Assembly: GCA_905236205.1 (NCBI GenBank)
Contig: CAJOPF010000107.1
Location: forward strand, 1 to 32,888
Direction: 5' to 3'
DNA length: 32,888 nucleotides
Source: Candidatus Gastranaerophilales bacterium
GTDB taxonomy: Bacteria > Cyanobacteriota > Vampirovibrionia > Gastranaerophilales > Gastranaerophilaceae
Shown here: positions 15,065-23,526 of the stretch, piece after piece
Layout: each line of letters begins with the position of its first letter
How positions within the stretch are numbered: the first letter of the stretch is position 1
Program-made: the position numbers and the translations under genes
The notes under the pieces: generated by a model
Told to the model about the DNA's origin: nothing
Seen by the model: only the letters and a program-made list of their open reading frames with translations
Databases searched by the model: none

Positions 15065-15658
15065 CTAATCAAGGTAAAATGCAGTAATAACTTTATGACC
15101 TTCTTCTGCATATTCAATAGCGCCATGCAAAGTTTTACTTGTGTGAGATAAGAAACAAATCAATTGATTACAGTCATCAATAATTTCTCTGTTACAAACT
15201 CTTGACGCATCTGCCAGTGTCATCATGGCTCTGTCGGGATGTTCAACTATATTAGGTACACCAATTAGTTGGTCTTGAACGTCAGAAGGTTGTTGACCTA
15301 TTGTTTGAGGTAAAATAACTTTCAATTTATCGGGGTTTGCCTTCATTGCTCCGCGAATAGTCGCCGCATTTGTACCTGACGAACCTCCTGATGTTATAAT
15401 TGTATTTCCTTGTGAAGCAAGGGCTGTAACTAATGTTTCTATAATTTGCTGGTGGGTTATTGCAAGGTTTCTGCTGCCAATAACCGCAATTCTTTTAGCA
15501 AATTGCTGAATAGTTGCCAATTCCATAGCAAGTTCGTCAACAGTATTCGGTGAATCATCCGAAACTGAGTCTAAGTCATCAATCGGTACCATTATTGAAC
15601 CTTGTGAGCCTTCTCCGTCTCCGTCACCTAATAGTTTAATTGTTTCTATTTCTGCCAT
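15065..15658 (-). CDS. Free-standing SLOG (DprA/Smf-LOG) domain protein
   Basis: About 197 residues from ATG 15658, chosen because AGGTAGGG stands just before it; an in-frame TTG at 15676 is the alternative. After an acidic, Gly/Asp-rich N-terminus (1-50) comes one Rossmann-like SLOG domain: RIAVIGSRNLAITHQQIIE, then ALASQGNTIITSGGSSGTNA with the GG-containing nucleotide loop, and HPDRAMMTLADASRVCNREI. It lacks the extra SAM and winged-helix domains of full DprA. Similar short proteins are annotated in cyanobacteria as DNA recombination-mediator protein A; I recall that family but cannot search it. It may bind nucleotides or ssDNA. It heads the seven-gene operon. Confidence 0.75.
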   Translation of the reverse strand: MAEIETIKLLGDGDGEGSQGSIMVPIDDLDSVSDDSPNTVDELAMELATIQQFAKRIAVIGSRNLAITHQQIIETLVTALASQGNTIITSGGSSGTNAATIRGAMKANPDKLKVILPQTIGQQPSDVQDQLIGVPNIVEHPDRAMMTLADASRVCNREIIDDCNQLICFLSHTSKTLHGAIEYAEEGHKVITAFYLD

Positions 15659-15670
15659 TTTCCCTACCTT

Positions 15671-15699
15671 TTGCAAATCTGTTTGTTTTTTATTATAAT
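15671..15699 (+). promoter_or_regulatory. Predicted helicase-gene promoter overlapping the divergent SLOG-operon -10
   Basis: TTGCAA (15671-15676), 17 bases, TATAAT (15694-15699) for the plus strand; the start would be near 15706, giving a leader of about 30 bases. The self-complementary octamer ATTATAAT (15692-15699) also provides a minus-strand TATAAT (15697-15692) for the SLOG operon, about 33 bases before its ATG. Confidence 0.6.
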
Positions 15700-15735
15700 C
15701 ATAATAGCATAAAAATAATTTTGTGAATAGGGGAT

Positions 15736-18204
15736 ATGGAAAATATATTAGATAATCTTAACGAAAGACAAGTTGAGGCGGTAAAGACTACAAGGGGACC
15801 GCTTTTAGTGCTTGCAGGAGCAGGTTCGGGAAAAACCAAAGTTTTGACATCAAGAATTGCATACCTCGTTCAAAATGGTGTTAAACCACGAGAAATTCTT
15901 GCTGTTACGTTTACAAATAAAGCTGCAAAAGAGATGAAAGAACGACTTTCCTCTATTTTGGGCGAGGAAATTGTTAAGTACATGTGGGTTGGTACATTTC
16001 ACAGTATTTGCGGACGTATCTTAAGACAGGATATTGAAAATTATGTATTTCCTTCAGGCAGAACTTTGGACAAAAACTTTACTATTTATGATGATTCTGA
16101 TTGTATGACCGTTGTTAAAAATGCAATTAAGAAACTTAATATTGATGATAAGGTATATCAGCCAAAGTATGTCAGAGCCGTTATTTCAAATGCAAAAAAT
16201 AAAATGGAAGACGCAAATCAATTTGCAACTTTTGCAAGAGATTTTAAAGCTCAAAAAATAGCCACTATTTTTGAAGAATATGAAAATATTTTAAATAAAA
16301 ATAACGCCATAGACTTTGATGATATGCTTATGCTTGCTGTCAAACTCTTTGAGCAAAATCCGCAGGTAAGGGAAAAATATTATTCAAGATTTACTCATAT
16401 ATTGGTTGATGAGTTTCAAGATACAAATATTGCTCAATACAAGCTGGTTAATATGTTATTTACAAACTTGCTTGACGAAATTCCTGCAGAGCGTTCTTTG
16501 TGTGTTGTAGGTGATGTAGACCAGTCTATTTACAGTTGGCGCGGTGCTGATTATAAAATTATTTTGGGCTTCCAAAAAGATTTTTTAAATACTAAAATAA
16601 TAAAATTGGAACAAAATTATCGTTCTACGGAAAATATTTTAAAAGCTGCAAATGCCATAATTGAAAACAATGAAGAACGTGTTGAAAAAGTTTTGTTTTC
16701 AACAAAAGGTGACGGTGAAAAAATCCATTATTACGAAGCTCAAGATGATTCTGACGAAGCAAACTTTATAGCAGAAACTATTAAAGCAGAAAGTAATGGA
16801 GATTATAACAGTTATGCAGTTTTGTATCGTACAAATGCGCAATCCCGTTCAATAGAAGAAGCATGTATGGCAAACGGTATTCCGTATCGTGTGTACGGTG
16901 GTATGAAATTTTACGACAGGCAAGAAATTAAAGACGCTGTTGCTTATCTAAAATTGATATATAATCCTGATGATGCCCAAAGTTTTAAACGTATTGTAAA
17001 TGTTCCAAAACGTGCAATAGGAGAAACATCTGTTTCTAATCTTCAAAAATTTGCAGATGAACACAATATGAGTTTAATGTCTGCTATTGATATTATTGAT
17101 GAATCTGAGATAAATTCAAAAACACAAATTAAATTTAAAGAATTTAAGTCTCTTATTGAAAATTTTCAGCAGGAATATTTAAAATATAATTTAGCTGATT
17201 TTTTGGGGCTTGTACTTGAACAATCAGGGTATATAAGGATGCTGCAATCTGAAGGAACTCCTGAGGACGAAGCAAGAATTGAAAACTTGCAAGAACTTAT
17301 AAATGTTGCAACAGATTTTGAACCTGAGGATTTAGAAAATGTTTTGGGTGAATTTTTGTCACAGGTTGCCTTAGTTTCTGATATTGACGGAATGGATGTT
17401 ATTGCAAACAATGTTACTCTTATGACACTCCACTCCGCAAAAGGTTTGGAATTTCCGGTAGTATTTCTTGCAGGTCTTGAAGAAGGTACTTTTCCTCACA
17501 TAAGAACTTTTGAATCACCAAGTGAAATGGAAGAAGAACGTCGTTTGATGTATGTAGGTGTAACAAGAGCTGAACAGGAATTATATTTGTCTTCTGCTAA
17601 GCGCAGACAATGCTGGGGCGAATACAAATACTATAACCCGAGCAGATTTTTGGAAGAAATTCCTTCGGAATTGTTAGACACTTTATCGTCTTCAAGTTCT
17701 ATAACAAGTCAATCAACTTTCAAAAAAGCTGTTCAACGTATACGGGCAGTTTCGGATTCAGACGGATATGTTAAGCCTTCAACAGGATTTGGCGCAAATT
17801 TTGTTGCACCTTCAAGAAGAAAATATGAAAGTCCAAAATATACTTCTTTATCTGCCAACAAAACTCATAACAGAGCTTTCGTAAAGAAGTCATTGTTGAA
17901 TCAGAAAAAAGAAGAAGAAAAAATAAAAGCTTTTTTTGAAAATAATAAAATAAAAAAAATGATAGAAGAAAAACAAAAGTACGAGCTTGAGCAGAAGCGT
18001 TTAGAAGAAGAAAAAATTAAGCAACAAAACGAGGCTGTATCATATTTTTTCTCAAAAGGTGAAAAAGTATTTCACGAGCATTTGGGCTTCGGTGAGGTTA
18101 TCGACGTTATTGAAGTCGGTGAAAGCCTTATGTATACAATTGATTTTGCGAAATACGGTAAAAAGGCCATGGATGCAAATTACGCACAATTAAAAAAAGT
18201 GTAA
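15736..18204 (+). CDS. pcrA: UvrD/PcrA-type superfamily 1 DNA helicase
   Basis: An 822-residue SF1A helicase. Q-motif LNERQVEAV (8-16), Walker A AGAGSGKT (27-34), motif Ia TFTNKAAKEMKER, motif II VDEFQDTN, motif III GDVDQSIYSWRGADY, motif IV LEQNYRST, motif V TLHSAKGLEFPVVF and motif VI RRLMYVGVTRA are all present. The C-terminus has a charged coiled segment (about 715-760) and the Tudor-like domain of PcrA/UvrD that contacts RNA polymerase (EKVFHEHLGFGEVIDV to YAQLKKV). It acts 3' to 5' in repair and in clearing stalled polymerase. AGGGGAT is only two bases from ATG, so it is a poor Shine-Dalgarno. The gene is monocistronic and ends four bases from the convergent HD-GYP gene. Confidence 0.95.
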   Translation: MENILDNLNERQVEAVKTTRGPLLVLAGAGSGKTKVLTSRIAYLVQNGVKPREILAVTFTNKAAKEMKERLSSILGEEIVKYMWVGTFHSICGRILRQDIENYVFPSGRTLDKNFTIYDDSDCMTVVKNAIKKLNIDDKVYQPKYVRAVISNAKNKMEDANQFATFARDFKAQKIATIFEEYENILNKNNAIDFDDMLMLAVKLFEQNPQVREKYYSRFTHILVDEFQDTNIAQYKLVNMLFTNLLDEIPAERSLCVVGDVDQSIYSWRGADYKIILGFQKDFLNTKIIKLEQNYRSTENILKAANAIIENNEERVEKVLFSTKGDGEKIHYYEAQDDSDEANFIAETIKAESNGDYNSYAVLYRTNAQSRSIEEACMANGIPYRVYGGMKFYDRQEIKDAVAYLKLIYNPDDAQSFKRIVNVPKRAIGETSVSNLQKFADEHNMSLMSAIDIIDESEINSKTQIKFKEFKSLIENFQQEYLKYNLADFLGLVLEQSGYIRMLQSEGTPEDEARIENLQELINVATDFEPEDLENVLGEFLSQVALVSDIDGMDVIANNVTLMTLHSAKGLEFPVVFLAGLEEGTFPHIRTFESPSEMEEERRLMYVGVTRAEQELYLSSAKRRQCWGEYKYYNPSRFLEEIPSELLDTLSSSSSITSQSTFKKAVQRIRAVSDSDGYVKPSTGFGANFVAPSRRKYESPKYTSLSANKTHNRAFVKKSLLNQKKEEEKIKAFFENNKIKKMIEEKQKYELEQKRLEEEKIKQQNEAVSYFFSKGEKVFHEHLGFGEVIDVIEVGESLMYTIDFAKYGKKAMDANYAQLKKV

Positions 18205-18208
18205 ATTT

Positions 18209-19318
18209 CTATAATATCATATCTTCAAAGTTAGTCGTATCGTTGTAGCTGAACATATGTATAAATGTATACAAAGCATCTGGAATGAACGATTTAGTAC
18301 CCAATTCAAGTAATCTTCTCAATGCTTCTTTGCTGTTTCTTATAGGATAGTTAGTTCTGTTAAAACAGATGTTATCATAATAATTACATATATGGATAAT
18401 TTGACTTTCTTTTGATATCAAATCTCCTGATTTATTCATAGGATAACCTGAACCGTCATTATTTTCGTGATGTTCAAGAGCAGTAAGAGCAATGTTTTCA
18501 GGCATTCTAAGATCTTCTTTTAACATACGGTATCCTATTTTCGTATGTATCTGAATATCAATTTGTTCCTGGTTTGTAAGGTTTTGTTTATATGCTATTT
18601 CAGGATCTATCCTTGTTTTACCTATGTCGTGCAACAATCCGCAAAGTACGATATCAGAAATAAAAGTTTCTTTTAAATTCATATGTAACGCTATCAATCC
18701 TGCCATAATAGCAACATTTAATGCGTGGCATTTTTCGTATTCTCCGATTAGTTTTAGTTGTGAAGAATATGCAGATTCTTTTGAACGGTAAATAATATCT
18801 TGTAATATTTTATCTCTGATGTTTAAAAATAAATTTGCTGTTTCTGCGTGAGACCTTTTACCCATTCCGTTTATCGTTTCGTAGTAAAAGGCTTTTAGTT
18901 TTATTTGATTTTGAGCATCAATTTCGGACTTTTTGTTAATAGGTCCTTTATAGTTCATTATGTTTATTTCATCAAGAACGCTGTTGCTTTTTAAGATTTG
19001 ATTAGGATTCATGTCGAAGATTTCAACAACGGTTTCCCTTTCAGCAGCTTCTTTTGCGTATGCTTGGAACAGCATATCAATTTCATTCGTTTCGCCAGAA
19101 TCTTTTGACGTATCAATGCGTTCGTATCCGTCAAATTCTTCAACAATGTCCAGTGAAGCATCATTGTCTCTGTAAATTACGGACATTTGTTTTAACTGTA
19201 ATAATTTTCCCGGAGTAAGAACTTCGCCTGCCGAGAAAATTTGTTCTCCATATTCGGAATATATGCTAAACGGTAGAATTTTATAATTGGTTAATTCTTC
19301 AGGTGTTGTTTCTATCAT
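18209..19318 (-). CDS. HD-GYP domain protein, probable cyclic-di-GMP phosphodiesterase
   Basis: A 369-residue protein. The N-terminal 140 residues are a poorly conserved, acidic region. The HD-GYP domain spans about 155-350: KCHALNVAIMAGLIALHM, LLHDIGKTRIDPE (HDIGK at 230-234), His258, and EHHENNDGSGYP (283-293), with the GYP signature intact. The enzyme class linearises c-di-GMP or related cyclic dinucleotides. There is no receiver or membrane domain, so the unrecognised N-terminal region may carry the input. No diguanylate cyclase is in the window. The promoter places the start point on the A of ATG, so the mRNA may be leaderless. Confidence 0.88.
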   Translation of the reverse strand: MIETTPEELTNYKILPFSIYSEYGEQIFSAGEVLTPGKLLQLKQMSVIYRDNDASLDIVEEFDGYERIDTSKDSGETNEIDMLFQAYAKEAAERETVVEIFDMNPNQILKSNSVLDEINIMNYKGPINKKSEIDAQNQIKLKAFYYETINGMGKRSHAETANLFLNIRDKILQDIIYRSKESAYSSQLKLIGEYEKCHALNVAIMAGLIALHMNLKETFISDIVLCGLLHDIGKTRIDPEIAYKQNLTNQEQIDIQIHTKIGYRMLKEDLRMPENIALTALEHHENNDGSGYPMNKSGDLISKESQIIHICNYYDNICFNRTNYPIRNSKEALRRLLELGTKSFIPDALYTFIHMFSYNDTTNFEDMIL

Positions 19319-19324
19319 ATTTTA

Positions 19325-19353
19325 ATTATACACAAATATATAAAATATGGAAA
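19325..19353 (-). promoter_or_regulatory. Predicted leaderless promoter of the HD-GYP gene
   Basis: On the minus strand TTTCCA (19353-19348), 17 bases, consensus TATAAT (19330-19325), then exactly 6 bases to ATG at 19318. No ribosome binding site is present in the remaining bases. Confidence 0.55.
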
Positions 19354-19363
19354 TACTTTAAGT

Positions 19364-19395
19364 AAAAAAAAGCTATGTACAAAATGTGCATAGCT
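19364..19395 (-). terminator. Hairpin with T-run, candidate minus-strand terminator upstream of glnA
   Basis: Arms 19371-19380 and 19386-19395 (AGCTATGTAC and GTGCATAGCT) with an AAAAT loop; on the minus strand the stem has one C-A mismatch and is followed by eight T. On the plus strand the stem is complete with one G-U pair but has no T-run. It may insulate the HD-GYP promoter from antisense transcripts, end a small RNA, or be a regulator-binding dyad for glnA. Confidence 0.4.
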
Positions 19396-19537
19396 AATGA
19401 TTAGGGATATGTGTATCGTCGTCTCTAAGGAGTATAGTGTTATATTATCAGCGGGCATGATTTTTTTTATCATACAAATTTATGATTTTGTGGAGTTTCC
19501 TCATTCATTAAGTTTATATAAAGACATGAAAAAATCA
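19396..19537 (+). other. Gene-free glnA upstream region with possible mini-leader
   Basis: No gene is evident. On the plus strand AAGGAG (19427-19432) stands four bases before a GTG (19437) that opens an 8-codon frame ending TGA at 19460, immediately followed by eight T (19461-19468). Short dyads occur at 19393-19403 (CTAATGATTAG), 19457-19473 and 19525-19539. None matches the glutamine riboswitch signature I know. The region could be an untranslated leader, but promoter evidence for reading through it is lacking. Confidence 0.25.
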
Positions 19538-19546
19538 TGATAAAAT
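19538..19546 (+). promoter_or_regulatory. Predicted extended -10 of glnA
   Basis: TGATAAAAT (TG at 19538, TAAAAT 19541-19546) without a convincing -35, consistent with an extended -10 promoter or an activated one. The start point near 19553 leaves about 26 bases of leader with AGGAG at 19566-19570. Confidence 0.45.
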
Positions 19547-19578
19547 AAATCTTGTAATTAGAAACAGGAGATTAAAAC

Positions 19579-20946
19579 ATGAAATTTGAATTTAAACATG
19601 TTCCGTTAAACGGTAAAAATATTACTGAGGAACAAATAAAGAAAATTATCAAAGATAAAAACGTAAAATTTATTGAATTACAATTCGTTGATATAAACGG
19701 TCAGGTAAAGAGCTTAACTATTCCGTCTGAACATATTGACAAAGCTTTGCAAAATGAAATGATGCTTGACGGTTCTTCTATTAAAGGTTTTAGGAGTATT
19801 GAAACATCAGATATGTATTTTTATCCTGATAAAAATACTTTTACATTATTGCCTTGGAGAGAATTTGACGGTACAAATACAGCAAGGTTAATTTGTGATA
19901 TTCACAATGCTGACGGTACTCCGTTTGAAGGCTGTCCTCGTTGTAACCTTAAACGGGTTATGACAGAAGCTAAAAAGTTAGGTTATTCAATGAATATGGG
20001 ACCTGAAGTTGAATTCTTCCTGTTTAAGCGTAACGACGAAAACAGACCTACGACCGAGAAAGTTGATGTCGGCGGATACTACGATATAGGACCTGACGAT
20101 TTGGGGGAAGATATTCGTGCGGAAATAGTTTTAACGCTTCAAGAAATGGGCTTTGATATTGAAGCTTCACACCACGAGGTTGCAGACAGTCAACACGAAA
20201 TTGATTTCAAATACGCTGATATACTGACGGCGGCAGATAATGTTGCAACATTTAAAATAGCAGTTAAGGCAATTGCTGCTCAATACGGTTTGCACGCTAC
20301 ATTTATGGCAAAACCTCTATACGGAATTAACGGTTCAGGTATGCACTGTAATGTGTCATTGTTTAAAGACGGCAAAAATGCTTTTTATGATGAAAGTACC
20401 GACACAAAATTATCTGATGTTGCTATGTATGCAATAGGCGGCATGCTAAAACATGTTCAAGGGTTTACGGCAGTAACTAATCCTACGGTAAACAGTTACA
20501 AGAGATTAGTACCGGGGTATGAGGCTCCTGTTTATTTGGCTTGGTCTTTAGCAAACAGAAGTGCGTTGTTAAGAGTTCCTGCAAAACGCGGTAATGCAAC
20601 ACGTGTTGAGTTGCGTTCACCTGATCCGTCTTGTAATCCGTATTTAGCATTTGCTGTTATATTAGGTGCTTGTGTTGACGGTGTTAAAAATCAAATTAAA
20701 CCGCCTAAACAAGTCGGAGCAAATATTTATGCACTTTCTTCCGAAGAAAGAAAAAGAAAAAGAATTGATTCCCTCCCAGGCAGTTTGGCAGAGGCTTTAA
20801 ACTTAATTGAAAAATCTAAAGTTGCTAAAGAGTCGCTTGGTGAACATATATTTAAAGAATTTACGGAAACGAAACATAAAGAATGGGATGCATTCAGAAT
20901 TTATGTTTCTCAATGGGAATTGGATAAATATTTAGAAAGATACTAA
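19579..20946 (+). CDS. glnA: Glutamine synthetase type I
   Basis: A 455-residue GSI. Recognisable blocks are DGSSIKGFRSIETSDMYFYP (about 55-74), GPEVEFFLF (metal-binding Glu), NGSGMHCNVSLFKDG (ATP and His), VNSYKRLVPGYEAPVYLAW and RVELRSPDPSCNPYLA. The length and the C-terminal stretch NIYALSSEERKRKRIDSLPG, without the NLYDLP-type tyrosine site of enterobacterial and cyanobacterial GSI, point to the GSI-alpha form that is not adenylylated and is usually feedback-controlled. It assimilates ammonium into glutamine. AGGAG lies 8 bases before ATG. It is monocistronic, ending in a strong terminator. Confidence 0.96.
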   Translation: MKFEFKHVPLNGKNITEEQIKKIIKDKNVKFIELQFVDINGQVKSLTIPSEHIDKALQNEMMLDGSSIKGFRSIETSDMYFYPDKNTFTLLPWREFDGTNTARLICDIHNADGTPFEGCPRCNLKRVMTEAKKLGYSMNMGPEVEFFLFKRNDENRPTTEKVDVGGYYDIGPDDLGEDIRAEIVLTLQEMGFDIEASHHEVADSQHEIDFKYADILTAADNVATFKIAVKAIAAQYGLHATFMAKPLYGINGSGMHCNVSLFKDGKNAFYDESTDTKLSDVAMYAIGGMLKHVQGFTAVTNPTVNSYKRLVPGYEAPVYLAWSLANRSALLRVPAKRGNATRVELRSPDPSCNPYLAFAVILGACVDGVKNQIKPPKQVGANIYALSSEERKRKRIDSLPGSLAEALNLIEKSKVAKESLGEHIFKEFTETKHKEWDAFRIYVSQWELDKYLERY

Positions 20947-20951
20947 TATTT

Positions 20952-20988
20952 AAAAGGCGGTTTAAATTTTTAGAAACCGCCTTTTTTT
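20952..20988 (+). terminator. Rho-independent terminator of glnA
   Basis: GGCGGTTT (20956-20963) pairs with AAACCGCC (20974-20981) across a 10-base loop, extended by flanking A-T pairs, and is followed by seven T (20982-20988). Confidence 0.93.
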
Positions 20989-20990
20989 AC

Positions 20991-21018
20991 TTGACAATTA
21001 TCTGTTTTGGTTTAATAT
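20991..21018 (+). promoter_or_regulatory. Predicted nadB promoter
   Basis: Consensus TTGACA (20991-20996), 16 bases, TAATAT (21013-21018), starting right after the glnA terminator. A second consensus -10, TATAAT (21024-21029), has no -35 at normal spacing. The leader would be about 24 bases with a weak GGGA near 21037. Confidence 0.5.
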
Positions 21019-21048
21019 GTCGGTATAATACGTATTGGGAAATTTATT

Positions 21049-22653
21049 ATGGAATACTTTAATTATTCGACGGTTATTATCGGCAGCGGGCTGGCAGGCT
21101 TGTATGCTGCCATAAAAATTCAGGAAAATTTGCCTGACGGTAAAATTCTTTTGGTAACAAAGGCTGATTTAGGGGAAAGTAATTCAAGATATTCTCAAGG
21201 CGGTATTGTTGCTGTGCTGAATGAAAATGTGTCGGATAATACAGCTTCTCACATAGCCGATACGCTCAATGCAGGAGCAGGTCTCAGTGATTTTAATGTT
21301 GTAAAATATATTTCAGAAAATTCTGATAAAGTTATTAAAGATTTGATTTCTTACGGAGTTGAATTTGATAAAGATGAGGAAGGTAATTTGATGTTTACTC
21401 TGGAAGGGGCTCACAGCGTAAACAGAATACTGCATTGTAACGGTGATGAGACGGGCAGATGTATAGAAAGGAAACTTTCTTCATTAGTTTCAGAAAATGA
21501 AAATATTATTGTTATGCAAAATACGATAGCCGTAGAATTGATTGTTGAAAACGGTGCTTGCAAAGGAGTTGTTATTTTTGACGGCAATAATTACAGAACA
21601 ATTCTTTCAAATACTGTTATTTTGGCAACAGGCGGAATAGGTCAGTTATACAAAAATACTACAAATCCTTTATGCGCAACAGGTGACGGAATTGCAATGG
21701 CATATTGCGCAGGTGCAATTTTGCAGGATATGGAATTTGTTCAATTCCACCCTACTGCACTGGCTGTTCAGGGTAATGACAGAAATTTTCTTATTAGTGA
21801 AGCTGTTAGAGGTGAAGGGGCAAAATTACTTGATGCAAATGGCAAATATTATATGTCAGAGTATCACGATATGCGGGAATTAGCTCCGCGTGATATTGTA
21901 ACAAGAGCAAATTTTGACAGAATGGAAAAATGTGGAGAAGATTTTGTATATTTAGATGCAAAATCAATTCAAGCAGAAAAATTTAAAAAACGTTTTCCAA
22001 CGATATATGCAACTTGTGAAAGAAACGGCATTGATGTGTCAAAGGATTATATTCCTGTTCATCCTGCTGCTCATTATTTTATGGGCGGAATTAAGGCAAA
22101 TGTTGACGGCAGAACTTCTATTAAGGGCTTTTATGCAATTGGAGAAGCTGCTTCGACAGGATTACATGGTGCTAACAGGCTCGCAAGTAATTCCTTGTTG
22201 GAATGTGTTGTTATGGCATATTCTTTAGCTGAATTTTTGAAGAATAATCTTGATAATACTCCGATTGTAATTAGCGAGGATGTTGAAAAAAATTTAAGAA
22301 AATACTCTCAAGAACTGGGTTTTATTGAATATGATACAGATACTTTAAAAAAAGAATTGCAAAATATAATGTGGGATTATGTTGGGATAATAAGAAGTGA
22401 AGATACGTTAAAAACTGCAAATATGCAGCTTCAAAATTTAAAATATAAATTTCAACGAAATTCAAAATGCTTAAATATTGCAGAATATGAGTTTAAAAAT
22501 ATGCTCATTGTTGCTCAGATTATTATAAATTCGGCTTTGAACAGAAAAGAATCGAGGGGGGCTCATTACAGGACAGATTACCCCCTGACTAAAGATGTTT
22601 CAGAGCATAATTGTATATTAAAACAACAGGGAGAACTAAGTTTTGTTAGATAA
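21049..22653 (+). CDS. nadB: L-aspartate oxidase
   Basis: A 534-residue flavoprotein of the succinate dehydrogenase/fumarate reductase type. The FAD-binding start is STVIIGSGLAGLYAAIKI (about 8-25), then NSRYSQGGIVAVL, a typical NadB block. ATGGIGQLY, EFVQFHPTAL, SEAVRGEGAKL, APRDIVTRA, HPAAHYFMGGI and GLHGANRLASNSLLECVV follow in the usual order. It oxidises aspartate to iminoaspartate, the first step of de novo NAD synthesis; NadA, which condenses it, is not in the window. The C-terminus overlaps nadC by 11 bases, so the two are coupled. Confidence 0.95.
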   Translation: MEYFNYSTVIIGSGLAGLYAAIKIQENLPDGKILLVTKADLGESNSRYSQGGIVAVLNENVSDNTASHIADTLNAGAGLSDFNVVKYISENSDKVIKDLISYGVEFDKDEEGNLMFTLEGAHSVNRILHCNGDETGRCIERKLSSLVSENENIIVMQNTIAVELIVENGACKGVVIFDGNNYRTILSNTVILATGGIGQLYKNTTNPLCATGDGIAMAYCAGAILQDMEFVQFHPTALAVQGNDRNFLISEAVRGEGAKLLDANGKYYMSEYHDMRELAPRDIVTRANFDRMEKCGEDFVYLDAKSIQAEKFKKRFPTIYATCERNGIDVSKDYIPVHPAAHYFMGGIKANVDGRTSIKGFYAIGEAASTGLHGANRLASNSLLECVVMAYSLAEFLKNNLDNTPIVISEDVEKNLRKYSQELGFIEYDTDTLKKELQNIMWDYVGIIRSEDTLKTANMQLQNLKYKFQRNSKCLNIAEYEFKNMLIVAQIIINSALNRKESRGAHYRTDYPLTKDVSEHNCILKQQGELSFVR

Positions 22654-23476
22654 TTTTTTAATTGATGAACACGTAATTCAGGCTTTGAAAGAAGATATCG
22701 GATTTTCTGATATTACAACCGATAGTATTGCAAAAGATGATGATATATTAACAGCCAAATTAAATACTCGTACTGACGGTATTTTGTGCGGAGTAAGGGT
22801 TTTTGAAAGGGTTTTTAAATTATTATCCGATAATGTTGATATAACATTTTATTTCAAAGACGGGGATAAAATAAAGGCAGGTGATACAATAGCCGTATTG
22901 AATGGCTCTGCAAGTGCAATTTTAAAAGGCGAAAGAACTGCGTTAAATTATGTTCAGAGGATGAGTGGAATTGCAACCGAAACTCGTAAATATCAAGATG
23001 CAATAGGGGATAATAAAGCAAGGATTTCTGATACCCGTAAAACGACACCTAATTTCAGAATTTTTGAAAAATATTCTGTTTTTGTAGGGGGGGCGTGTGT
23101 TCACAGATTTAATCTTTCGGATTGCGCTATGATAAAAGATAATCATATAAAACTTGCCGGTTCTGTTAAAAATGCCGTTGAAGCCGTAAGAAAAAATATT
23201 TCGCACACTCATAAAATTGAAGTTGAGTGCGACAATATTGAGCAGGTAAAAGAGGCGCTTGAATGTGGCGCAGATATTATAATGCTGGATAATATGAATA
23301 ATGAAACAATGAAAAAGGCTGTTGAAATTATTAACGGAAACGCCATTGTTGAGGCAAGCGGTAATGTAAACCTTGAAACCGTTTTTGATATCGCAAAAAC
23401 AGGTGTTGATATAATATCTTCAAGTGCAATTGTTGCAAAGGCTCCTACATTAGATTTGGCATTGGATATAGATTAA
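22643..23476 (+). CDS. nadC: Nicotinate-nucleotide pyrophosphorylase (quinolinate phosphoribosyltransferase)
   Basis: A 277-residue protein of normal NadC length. KEDIGFSDITTDSI (about 16-29), LKGERTALNYVQRMSGIAT (about 94-112), ISDTRKTTPNFRIFEKYSV, IKDNHIKLAG, HKIEVECDN and DIIMLDNM are the signature blocks. It converts quinolinate and PRPP to nicotinate mononucleotide. The start is TTG, supported by GGGAG about 9 bases upstream and by starting the family-standard N-terminus; no nearby ATG fits. The same sequence around the start, AGTTTTGTTAGA, recurs at the TTG start of the Clp N-domain gene. Confidence 0.95.
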   Translation: MLDNFLIDEHVIQALKEDIGFSDITTDSIAKDDDILTAKLNTRTDGILCGVRVFERVFKLLSDNVDITFYFKDGDKIKAGDTIAVLNGSASAILKGERTALNYVQRMSGIATETRKYQDAIGDNKARISDTRKTTPNFRIFEKYSVFVGGACVHRFNLSDCAMIKDNHIKLAGSVKNAVEAVRKNISHTHKIEVECDNIEQVKEALECGADIIMLDNMNNETMKKAVEIINGNAIVEASGNVNLETVFDIAKTGVDIISSSAIVAKAPTLDLALDID

Positions 23477-23491
23477 GATATTATAATCTAT

Positions 23492-23520
23492 TTGCCCGTA
23501 TTTTTAGTGCATGGTATAAT
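23492..23520 (+). promoter_or_regulatory. Predicted leaderless promoter of the sensor kinase gene
   Basis: TTGCCC (23492-23497), 17 bases, consensus TATAAT (23515-23520) preceded by TGG (extended -10), then exactly 6 bases to ATG 23527. No Shine-Dalgarno is possible in between. Confidence 0.62.
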
Positions 23521-23526
23521 TTATTT

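Noticed and set aside
19315-19473. 52-codon minus-strand frame beginning MIKKIMPADN
   Set aside because: It has no ribosome binding site, reads through the T-run hairpin and the HD-GYP promoter, and ends in an uninformative hydrophobic tail; probably chance.
19488-19505. GAGGAAACTCC on the minus strand, reminiscent of the RNase P RNA start GAGGAAAGTCC
   Set aside because: The rest of the RNase P core cannot be found and the gene would not fit in the 260-base gap.
19396-19578. Glutamine riboswitch upstream of glnA
   Set aside because: The GGAAGUAGG and AAGGAACGC core elements that I know from the glnA motif are absent.
21683-22228. Two overlapping-frame ORFs inside nadB
   Set aside because: They are +1/+2 shadows of a gene with all NadB motifs in frame.
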